A DNA stretch of 64,000 nucleotides from Helicobacter_F equorum (lineage in GTDB: Bacteria > Campylobacterota > Campylobacteria > Campylobacterales > Helicobacteraceae): contig NZ_JBHRZM010000006.1 in NCBI RefSeq assembly GCF_042649585.1, forward strand, positions 1-64,000, in the 5' to 3' direction. The notes beneath the pieces are model-generated. The model was not told the DNA's origin. It did no database searches and saw only the letters and a program-made list of their open reading frames with translations. How positions within the stretch are numbered: position 1 is the first letter of the stretch; each line of letters opens with the position of its first letter. A program made the translations under genes and the position numbers. Positions 51,424 to 59,575 of the stretch are shown one piece after another.

Positions 51424-53001
51424 ATGTCTTATTCAACACTAGATATTACAACCCAAAACATTTACGCAAACTTTCTTGATACACAGCTTTTTTCTCAAGC
51501 ACAATCAGAAGTTTTACACGAAGTGGGTGAGATACGCCTAGATTTTACACCAATCCAAAGCACCAAAACTATATTTTTAGAACCAAAAATTGCTGTGGTA
51601 GGAAGCGGAGAGATCGTAGAGGAATTTTTAGATTCTCTCTCACTCTCTTGTCAGAATCTCCAAAATTGCCAAATTTTTTCGGTATTGCCAGAAAGCTTTG
51701 TGAATCTTAATGGGAACTTGGGACATTTTACACTCCTCTATACGCAAGATTCACAAACTCTAACCCTAAAAATCGCTCAAGTCGTATTTTTTACAAACTT
51801 CCCTCAAATTCAACACTCTAAAGGTGTGCATTGGGTCAATGAATACCACAGCCCCCAAGAATTACTAGAATCTTTACAAAGCTTTGTAGGCACATACACA
51901 TATACTACTCCTATTACATTTACTTCGACATTATGCGATTTTTGGCATCGTCGTCCAAAAAGCGATGGTAGCGGATATTGCCACGCATGTAGTGATGTGT
52001 GCCAGAGTTTTGGAGTTTTTAAAGATGACAAAAAAAGCGAAATTGCACTTAGTAGCGTGGATTGTATAGCGTGTGGGGATTGCGTGAGTGTATGCCCTAC
52101 AGGAGCTTTGCAACGTGAAAGTGAGAGTTTAGAATCTCTTACATATCAAGCTAAAATGTATAAAGGTGCTATACCAATCTTGCACACTTACACACAAAGT
52201 CAAGATATTATAGATGCCCTTACGCAAGCACCAAACCCAAAAGCATTACCTTTTGTGCTAGGTCAATCTCATATCCTTAATGCTACATATCTTCTCTCTA
52301 TTGTCCAAGAAAGTGGGGCGATGGTGATTGTTTATACTGAACCATCGCATTATGTTACAGATGGGGTAAACACACTCAATGCCTTATGTGAAGCAATATT
52401 TGGTGTGAAATGTGTGTTGCTCGCACATACAAAAGAAGAACTACACCAAGCCTTGCAACAAGCACAAATGTTAGATTCTGGATATTATACATACACACCT
52501 CGTGCCGATGAAAATCTCAAAGAAATATTTTCACAAAGGGCTTTTGCGTGGGTGAGGAATGGGAATTTTGGGCGTGTGAATATGCAACATAGTGCCAACA
52601 TATCAATAGACCCACAAAAATGCACATTATGTCTTAGTTGCGTGGATTCTTGCAATACCAAAGCACTTGTCAATGAAGATTCAACCTTTAGCTTATTATT
52701 TAAACAATCGCTTTGCACGGGTTGTGGATATTGCGTAGATACATGCGCAGAAAAAGTCATCACCCTAGAACCTCAAATCCTAGATGTAAAATCTTCTAGC
52801 TTTGAATATATCCAAAAAGCTTTTGATGAGCCTTTTAAATGCATAGAATGTGGCAAGATTTTTGCTACCACAAAAGCGATTAATAAAATAAAAAATATTT
52901 TACTTCCTACCATGGGCAACGACCCTATAAAGGCACGAGGATTAGAATGCTGTAGCGATTGTAAAGTAAAAATTATCTTTGGTCCAAAAGATCATATATG
53001 A
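51424..53001 (+). CDS. 4Fe-4S ferredoxin-like protein of the fdh locus
   Basis: This 525-residue soluble protein has two paired ferredoxin domains: CHACSDVC with CIACGDCVSVCP (about residues 187-225), and CTLCLSCVDSC with CTGCGYCVDTC (about residues 400-440). A C-terminal CIECGK...CCSDCK looks like a zinc ribbon. The N-terminal part contains a Rossmann-like VVGSGE. A similar protein leads fdh loci in related bacteria; its exact role (electron carrier or assembly) is unknown. It lies 10 bases before the TorD-like gene. Confidence 0.85.
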   Translation: MSYSTLDITTQNIYANFLDTQLFSQAQSEVLHEVGEIRLDFTPIQSTKTIFLEPKIAVVGSGEIVEEFLDSLSLSCQNLQNCQIFSVLPESFVNLNGNLGHFTLLYTQDSQTLTLKIAQVVFFTNFPQIQHSKGVHWVNEYHSPQELLESLQSFVGTYTYTTPITFTSTLCDFWHRRPKSDGSGYCHACSDVCQSFGVFKDDKKSEIALSSVDCIACGDCVSVCPTGALQRESESLESLTYQAKMYKGAIPILHTYTQSQDIIDALTQAPNPKALPFVLGQSHILNATYLLSIVQESGAMVIVYTEPSHYVTDGVNTLNALCEAIFGVKCVLLAHTKEELHQALQQAQMLDSGYYTYTPRADENLKEIFSQRAFAWVRNGNFGRVNMQHSANISIDPQKCTLCLSCVDSCNTKALVNEDSTFSLLFKQSLCTGCGYCVDTCAEKVITLEPQILDVKSSSFEYIQKAFDEPFKCIECGKIFATTKAINKIKNILLPTMGNDPIKARGLECCSDCKVKIIFGPKDHI

Positions 53002-53011
53002 AGGAGGCTAT

Positions 53012-53710
53012 ATGCAAGATTCAAGCACATTAGCACGCGCATTATATTATGATTTTTTTGCAGGATTTTTTTTATATGAACTTGTGGGTGAGCGAAAAAG
53101 TTTGTTTTTGCAACAAATTGATATTTTAGCCACCTCACCAATTACTGAATCTGATAGTAAAACTTTTGCTATGCTTAAAACATATCTTCTCAAGGCAGAT
53201 TCTAATGAGCTTTTGCGAGAATACACTCAAACTTTTAATCTCCCTTTTAGCACGCACATTATTCCTCAAGCAGACACATCATCGACACAACATAACAAAA
53301 AATCTAAAAGACCCAAGATTCCAAATCCACAGATTTTTTTATATCTCTCGCATTATCTAGAGGGTTGTCTCAATGGCGAAAGCCTCCTCAAAGCCAAAGC
53401 GCTTGTCAAAAAAACACATTTTCGCTTGAATGCACAAGAGTTTAAAGAAACAGAGGAGCATTTTGGCTTTTTGCTTCTTCTTATGCGTCATATACTTACT
53501 GATTTACAACATCCACAAACGCATACCACAAATGAACATTACAATGCACAAAGGGATTTACTTACCAAAGAGATTTTTACCCAAGCCATAGCTCCTATGG
53601 GTTTTCCTATCGCTAAAGCACTTGAAGCAAGAGAATATTTACTATGCTATCACCTTGTAGGATTATTACTTGAGAGCTTTTTAACACTTGAACAACATAT
53701 TATCTCTTAA
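53012..53710 (+). CDS. TorD/DmsD-like chaperone for a Tat-exported molybdoenzyme
   Basis: This 232-residue, all-helical protein starts at 53012 after AAGGAGG (a longer frame to 52979 overlaps the previous gene). The family pattern is weak but present: LARALYYDFFAGFFLYE at the start and FGFLLLLMRHIL with YLCYHLVGLLLESF later. It probably binds the twin-arginine leader of FdhA during cofactor loading. Confidence 0.75.
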   Translation: MQDSSTLARALYYDFFAGFFLYELVGERKSLFLQQIDILATSPITESDSKTFAMLKTYLLKADSNELLREYTQTFNLPFSTHIIPQADTSSTQHNKKSKRPKIPNPQIFLYLSHYLEGCLNGESLLKAKALVKKTHFRLNAQEFKETEEHFGFLLLLMRHILTDLQHPQTHTTNEHYNAQRDLLTKEIFTQAIAPMGFPIAKALEAREYLLCYHLVGLLLESFLTLEQHIIS

Positions 53711-53780
53711 AGATATTCGCACACAGGACTTCCTGTAAGCCTTGTGTGGGGATATCCCAAAATTCTTGAAGGAGGCAAAT

Positions 53781-54002
53781 ATGTCTAATGCACAAAAAGA
53801 TGATATTGGTAATTCTCGTAGATCATTTGCGAAAAATGTGGCATTGGGAAGTGCTATTGTGGCAGTAGGATCTGTCGCCTTAGGCGGGTGTTCTGGAGAA
53901 CACGAACAAAAAGAAGTCATAAAGGGCAAGAGCAAAAAACAAGAGGTGTTATATCGTAGCGATACGAAATATTGGCAGGAATATTTTTCTGTTGCTCGAT
54001 AA
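53781..54002 (+). CDS. Small Tat-signal protein of the fdh locus
   Basis: This 73-residue protein starts at 53781 after AAGGAGG. It has a twin-arginine leader (NSRRSFAKNVALGSAIVAVG) ending in a Gly-Gly-Cys, and a short charged tail (LYRSDTKYWQEYFSVAR). Equivalent small proteins precede fdhA in epsilonproteobacteria and are called FdhX-like. It may be a small subunit or a partner that travels with FdhA through Tat. The longer frame from 53742 lacks an SD. Confidence 0.78.
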   Translation: MSNAQKDDIGNSRRSFAKNVALGSAIVAVGSVALGGCSGEHEQKEVIKGKSKKQEVLYRSDTKYWQEYFSVAR

Positions 54003-54023
54003 CAATTAACAACAAAAGGAGAA

Positions 54024-56846
54024 ATGATGAGCGAGGCAAATCTAAGACGCAATGCGCGTAGATCTTTCCTCAAGCTTTCGGCTCTCGCATCGGTAGCGGG
54101 TGTAGGAAGTGCTTTTGGGAATGATAGCCAACGCGTGTTACGCCAAGCAAGTGAAGCGGAACTAAAAGAACAATATCCTGATGCAAAACGGATAAAAACA
54201 ATATGCACACACTGCTCTGTTGGTTGTGGCATTATTGCTGAAGTCAAAGATGGTGTATGGGTGCGACAAGAAGTAGCACAAGATCACCCAATCTCTCTTG
54301 GAGGGCATTGCTGTAAGGGTGCAGATTTGATTGATAGAGCAAGAAGCGAAACACGATTGCGCTATCCAATTGAAAAAGTCAATGGAGAATGGCAACGCAC
54401 CAATTGGGATAGTGCAATGAGTAAGATATGTGATACGCTTAGTCAAATTAGAGAAGAAAGTGGTCCTGATGCGGTAATGTGGATAGGAAGCGCTAAACTT
54501 TCAAATGAGCAAGCATACTATTTACGCAAACTTTCGGCATTTTTTGGGACAAATAATATAGATCACTGCAATCGCGTTTGACACTCACCAACAGTCGCCG
54601 GTGTGGCGAATACATTTGGTTTTGGTGGAATGTCAAATCACATTGCAGATATGACTTTCTCAAAATATATTTTCATCATCGGTGCTAACCCTGCGGTAAA
54701 TCACCCTGTGTCGATGGTGCATATTTTGCGTGCCAAAGAATCTGGTGCAAAAATTGTAGTCGTGGATCCACATTTTAGTAAAACTGCTGCTAAGGCTGAT
54801 GAATACCACAGAATCCGAAGTGGGACAGATATTGCGCTTGTGTATGGTATGCTACACCATATCATCAAAAACAACCTTTATGACAAAAAATTCCTACAAG
54901 ATCGTGTATATGGTTATGAAGATGTTATACAAGAAGCGATGAAAATGACGCCAGAAGAGGCAAGCAATATTACAGGTATTCCGGCTGATACAATCCGCCA
55001 TATTGCCGAAGATATGGCTAAAGCAAAACCTGCAAGTCTCATATGGAATCAAGGGCTTACACAACATACCGTAGGGACAAGCAACACGAGGATTATGCCT
55101 ATCTTGCAAATGTTTTTAGGCAATATGGGTAAAAATGGTGGTGGTGTTAATATCTTGCGCGGACATGACAATGTTCAAGGTTCATCAGATATGGCTGCTA
55201 ACCCTGATGTATTGCCAGGTTACTACCCGCTTACAGAATCTTCATGGAAGCATTTTGCAAAACACTGGCGAGTAGAATATGATTGGTTGCTTTCTCGTTT
55301 CAAAGATAAAAAAATGATGGAAGCCACCGGTTTTGCACACTCTACTTGGAAATTTGGTGTGCTTGAGGAAGAAAATGCAGTCAATAATAGCGATACTATG
55401 CTACGTGCATTGGTAGTCATAGGCACAGGAATGACTTCCGTCTCATTGCTTGATTTGCAAAAAAAAGCAATGGATAAACTTGAACTTGTTGTCTTTATCG
55501 ATCCTTATGTCAATGACTTGGCTATTTATAGCGATAAGACAGATAATGTGTTCTTGCTTCCTGCCGCTTCTCAAATGGAAACTTCAGGCACAGTGGCTGC
55601 AACAAACCGCAGTTATCAATGGCGATCTAAAGTAATAGAGCCACTTTTTGAATGCAGAGAAGATCAAGAAATTTTATTTGATTTTGCTAAGCGCTTTGGA
55701 TTCTTAGAAGAATACCAAAGAAGCCTTTATGAAATTGCTAAAGTAGATGGCAGAACAGGATTTATTTGGCCAGATGATGCAACGACAGAGCTTACACAAA
55801 GTATCCGAAGCATTGGATTGCAAGGTATGAGTCCTAAACGCCTTAAGGCTCATCAAGAAAATTGGCATATGTTTGATAAGGTAACGCTCGCTGGTAAAGG
55901 TCCATTTACAGGTGAATATTATGGTTTGCCTTGGCCTTGTTGGAGTGATAAACACCCTGGAACGCCGATCTTTTACAACGATACTATTCCTGTTATGGAA
56001 GGTGGTATGGGCTTTAGGGTTAATTGGGGTGATACTTCGCCTGATGGAAAAAGTATGTTTTCACAGCGCAAAATGCCAAATGCAAGTGTAGGTGGTCATG
56101 GTCCTGTGAGTGCTGCTAATGCAGAATCTCTAGGTATCAAGCTTACAGAAGAAGAGAAAAAACTTGTTGAAGGCACAACATATTCTACTGGATTTGGTAA
56201 TAATATTTTGGTAGAAAAAGCGCTTGAAGCAGGATTATGTCCTTATGGTAATGGTAAGGCACGCGCAAAAGTGTGGAATTGGTATGATCAGATTCCGTTG
56301 CATAGAGAACCTGTGCATTCTATTAGACCGGATTTACTTAACAAATATCCACAATTCCCGGATAAACCAAACCATTACCGCGCCAATATCAAATATCGCT
56401 CACGGCAGATAGAAAAAGATTGGACAAAAGAATTCCCTATCAATATGCTTAGTGGGCGTGTCGTTTCACATATGGGAACTGGGACAGAGACAAGAAGTGC
56501 GAAATATTTGGCTGAAGTCTATAATGAAATGTTTGTAGAGATTCACCCTGATAAAGCCTTTGAACTTGGTATCAAAGATGGTGATATGGTATGGGTATAT
56601 GGCACTATGGATACACGCGCATTGATTAAGGCAAAGCTTTCTTATCGTGTCGATGTCAATAGCGTATGGGTGCCACAAAATTTCTCTGGTATGGATCAAG
56701 GAGTAAGCCGCTTAGACAAATATCCTGAAGGCACAAAGCCTTATGCAATAGGTGAATCTGCAAATATGATTTCAAGCTATGGATATGACTATAATACAGC
56801 TTGTCCGGAAACAAAATGTGGTTTATGCCGCATAGAGAAAGCATAG
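54024..56846 (+). CDS. fdhA: Formate dehydrogenase catalytic subunit, selenoprotein
   Basis: This gene encodes 940 residues if the in-frame TGA at 54579-54581 is read as selenocysteine (residue 186, in NRV-U-HSPTVAG), exactly the Mo/W active-site position. It has a twin-arginine leader RRSFLKLSA. A 4Fe-4S motif CTHCSVGCG...CCKG is followed by the MGD-binding domains (WIGSAKLSNEQAYYLRKLSAF, GANPAVNHP) and the C-terminal NMLSGRVVSHMGTGTETR. It oxidises formate to CO2 in the periplasm. Either of two tandem ATGs after AAGGAGAA may be used. Automatic callers may split it at the TGA. Confidence 0.95.
54579..54620 (+). promoter_or_regulatory. Sec codon TGA with probable bacterial SECIS
   Basis: The TGA is followed at once by sequence that can fold: CACC at 54586-54589 with GGTG at 54600-54603 and a ten-base loop, with an alternative CGCC/GGCG pairing. 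The position just after the UGA fits bacterial SECIS elements bound by SelB. Apical details were not modelled. Confidence 0.6.
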
Positions 56847-56856
56847 GAGGTAGATC

Positions 56857-57492
56857 ATGAGCAAATCTATAGTAGCAACAGGGCTAAATATTTCCGGACA
56901 CGCGCGTGTTAAATTCTATTGTGATGATGAGCGTTGTATCGATTGTCATGGTTGTGATGTGGCGTGCAAAGAAGCACACCACTTGCCTGTAGGCGTCAAT
57001 CGTCGTAAAGTCGTGACACTCAATGAAGGCATAGAGGGTGCAGAAAAATCAATCTCTATTGCTTGTATGCACTGTGCTGATGCACCATGTGCAAAAGTGT
57101 GTCCTGTAGATTGCTTTTATATCCGCGCTGATGGTATCGTGCTTCATGATAAAAAAACCTGCATAGGTTGTGGCTACTGCCTCTATGCTTGTCCTTTTGG
57201 AGCGCCGCAATTCCCAAAATCTGATGTGTTTGGATCAAGAGGGTCGATGGATAAATGCACATTTTGTGCTGGTGGTCCTGAAGAAACACATAGTGAGGAA
57301 GAAATGAGGCTTTATGGACAAAATAGAATTGCTGAAGGTAAAGTGCCTGCATGTGCTGCTATGTGCTCTACAAAAGCGTTGCTTGCTGGTGGTAGTGATG
57401 ATGTAAGCGCGATTATTAGAGAGAGAGCATTACACAAAGGCAAGGGTGCACCAAAAGTCCCTTATACTTGGAAAAAAGCTTATGGGGATTAA
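56857..57492 (+). CDS. fdhB: Formate dehydrogenase iron-sulphur subunit
   Basis: This 211-residue protein has four 4Fe-4S Cys groups: CIDCHGCDVACKEAHH, CMHCADAPCAKVCP, CIGCGYCLYACPFG, and CTFC with a later Cys pair (CAAMC). It passes electrons from FdhA to the cytochrome subunit. It lies 10 bases after fdhA and 15 before fdhC. Confidence 0.95.
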   Translation: MSKSIVATGLNISGHARVKFYCDDERCIDCHGCDVACKEAHHLPVGVNRRKVVTLNEGIEGAEKSISIACMHCADAPCAKVCPVDCFYIRADGIVLHDKKTCIGCGYCLYACPFGAPQFPKSDVFGSRGSMDKCTFCAGGPEETHSEEEMRLYGQNRIAEGKVPACAAMCSTKALLAGGSDDVSAIIRERALHKGKGAPKVPYTWKKAYGD

Positions 57493-57507
57493 AAAAGGGG
57501 AAGCACT

Positions 57508-58533
57508 ATGAAAGCGATATCACGATTAGGGCTTATCGTAGTTTTTGGTTTGGCAAGTCTTCTTGCCTCCCAAAAGTATGATATGGAGCAAAAAGGTGCG
57601 CTTGATATGTCTTATAATAAACATATCTATGGCACTCCACAGATTGAGGCTATCAAAAACTGGGGGCTTGGCACACACACTGCGGGTGTGATTTCAGGAA
57701 GTGTGATTGAGGGAAATGGCGGTAGTATAGAGCCTCTTACTATGGGACAACCAATCCAAGGCATTAGGGGCTGGAATGGCTTAGGTGAGCTATTTACAAC
57801 CTTGCAAGAAAAATATTTTGCCATTATTTTCTTGTGTATTCTTTTGTTTGTACCTTTGGCATTTTTTGGGCATTACAAAATCATAGGTGCGCGCAAATAC
57901 AACCACCACTCAAAGCTACAAGTCTTTAGCAAATATAACATTATCGTGCATTGGTTTGCTGCCGTGCCATTTGTGCTTATTTGTATCACTGGACTTATGA
58001 TGATTTTTGGTGATAAGCTCGGTGGTGGCACGCTTATTCGCTTTGCAAGAGATTTGCATGGGCTAAGCACACTTGTCTTTATAATCTTTGGGTTTTTGAT
58101 GTTTTTGATGTGGGTAAAAGACTGCCTACCTCGTAGTTATGACATCAAATGGCTTATGATCATGGGTGGCTATCTCGATAAACAAAATCGCATTATTCCT
58201 GCACATAAATTCAATGCCGGACAAAAAATGTGGTTTTGGATTGCGACATTTGGTGGTGGTGTGATGGCATTTACTGGTGGAGTTATGTTTTTTCAATGCA
58301 CCGATATAAACACATTGCGCCTTGTAGCAATTGTGCATAATGTCCTTGGGTTTGCAGTGCTAGCATTACTCATTACACATATCTATATGGCTGCTTTTGC
58401 GATTGAAGGTGCAATGGAAGCCATAACAAATGGTCAAATGGGCGAAGAAGAACTCTCTATGCTTCATAGTTATTATTACGAAGAGCTCAAAGCAAAGGGC
58501 AAGTTAGATTCTATACGTGTAGCCAAACATTAA
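57508..58533 (+). CDS. fdhC: Formate dehydrogenase cytochrome b (gamma) subunit
   Basis: This 341-residue protein has an N-terminal signal-like helix, a periplasmic stretch of about 90 residues, then four membrane helices with candidate haem histidines (IVHWFAAVPF, ARDLHGLST, VAIVHNVLGF, LITHIYMAAF). It transfers electrons to menaquinone. A perfect 11-bp hairpin follows its stop. Confidence 0.92.
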   Translation: MKAISRLGLIVVFGLASLLASQKYDMEQKGALDMSYNKHIYGTPQIEAIKNWGLGTHTAGVISGSVIEGNGGSIEPLTMGQPIQGIRGWNGLGELFTTLQEKYFAIIFLCILLFVPLAFFGHYKIIGARKYNHHSKLQVFSKYNIIVHWFAAVPFVLICITGLMMIFGDKLGGGTLIRFARDLHGLSTLVFIIFGFLMFLMWVKDCLPRSYDIKWLMIMGGYLDKQNRIIPAHKFNAGQKMWFWIATFGGGVMAFTGGVMFFQCTDINTLRLVAIVHNVLGFAVLALLITHIYMAAFAIEGAMEAITNGQMGEEELSMLHSYYYEELKAKGKLDSIRVAKH

Positions 58534-58536
58534 TGC

Positions 58537-58563
58537 AATATGCTAGAGAAAATCTAGCATATT
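58537..58563 (+). terminator. Perfect 11-bp hairpin between fdhC and fdhD
   Basis: AATATGCTAGA, loop GAAAA, TCTAGCATATT. No T-run follows, so it may lower downstream expression or stabilise the fdhABC mRNA rather than fully terminate. Confidence 0.6.
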
Positions 58564-58610
58564 AACTACCTATTCTTACAAATATTATTTTGATTTTTTG
58601 GGGAGATATA

Positions 58611-59465
58611 GTGCAAGAATTTACCAAAACAATACCCATCACAAGACTCTATGAAGATGGTAGGCAAGAACATATACAAGATTGTGTTATACGCGAACAA
58701 CGAATCGCGCTTTATCTCAATGGCAAAAAACTTCTCTCAAGTATGTCTCTACCACAAGATCAAGATGCCTATGCAGTGGGTTTTTTGATGAGTGAAGGTG
58801 TCATAGAATCTATGCATGATATACAGAGTGTCGAACTTGCACAAGATGGCTTGAGCGTGCATATACAAGCGCACATTAAGGAACAAAATATACAAAACCT
58901 CTTTCACGAAAAGACATTAACTTCCGGTTGTTGTGTGGGCGTGAGTGCAAATTTTGAGGGCAAGATTGTTGAAAAATTTATTTCTACCAAAGTGCAATTA
59001 CCTCTCAAAAGACTTTGGAATCTCATCACAAGATTTGAAGCACCAAACCAACTTTTTGAATCTACAGGTTGTGTCCACAAAGCAATGTTAATTTTAGAAG
59101 ATGAAAGTGAGATTATTAGTCAAGATGTTGGGCGTCATAATGCGATTGATAAAGTCGTGGGCAAAGCAAGATTACAAAACATCGATACTTCTGGGGCGGT
59201 GCTTATCGTAAGTGGGCGTCTTTCTATGGAAATGGTTATAAAAGCAGCTATGCATGATATTGCGATTGTTATTTCTCGATCTGCTACAACTGAACTTGGG
59301 ATTAAATCCGCACAACTTTTAGGTATCACACTTGTTGGCTTTGCACGCAATGGTATTTGTAATATCTACACACATCCACAAAGAATATTACACTCTAACA
59401 CAAACACTCCAGAATCTAATCCAACAGCGCAAACAACCACTCTTTGTGATCTTTTTTCAAGCTAA
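58611..59465 (+). CDS. fdhD: Formate dehydrogenase accessory sulphurtransferase FdhD
   Basis: This 284-residue protein starts at a GTG at 58611 (GGGGAG five bases before it); an ATG-type frame begins at 58590 without SD. Conserved parts are AYAVGFLMSEGVI, FESTGCVHKAML, SQDVGRHNAIDKVVGKA and VSGRLSMEMVIKAA. The cysteine motif reads LTSGCCVG, adjacent Cys instead of the CxxC of E. coli FdhD. It sulphurates the molybdenum cofactor of FdhA. Confidence 0.93.
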   Translation: MQEFTKTIPITRLYEDGRQEHIQDCVIREQRIALYLNGKKLLSSMSLPQDQDAYAVGFLMSEGVIESMHDIQSVELAQDGLSVHIQAHIKEQNIQNLFHEKTLTSGCCVGVSANFEGKIVEKFISTKVQLPLKRLWNLITRFEAPNQLFESTGCVHKAMLILEDESEIISQDVGRHNAIDKVVGKARLQNIDTSGAVLIVSGRLSMEMVIKAAMHDIAIVISRSATTELGIKSAQLLGITLVGFARNGICNIYTHPQRILHSNTNTPESNPTAQTTTLCDLFSS

Positions 59466-59539
59466 TATCTAAATCCCTCTCATGCAATTCACACAACAAG
59501 TCCAGATTCACAAAAACCCATTTTTTAGTATCCAAATGC

Positions 59540-59545
59540 TATAAT
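59540..59545 (+). promoter_or_regulatory. -10 box of uvrA
   Basis: AATGCTATAATGCC has a perfect TATAAT, 31 bases before the uvrA ATG. Confidence 0.6.
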
Positions 59546-59575
59546 GCCACCAAAATTCTCTTTTAGGACATATAA

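Noticed and set aside
53063..53082. Poly-T runs in the TorD-like gene as a phase switch
   Set aside because: Runs of seven to eight T are common in this AT-rich DNA and the frame is intact; there is no sign of variation.
54603..56846. Separate fdhA gene starting at a GTG after the TGA
   Set aside because: The frame continues across the TGA at the known Sec position; the two parts make one FdhA.
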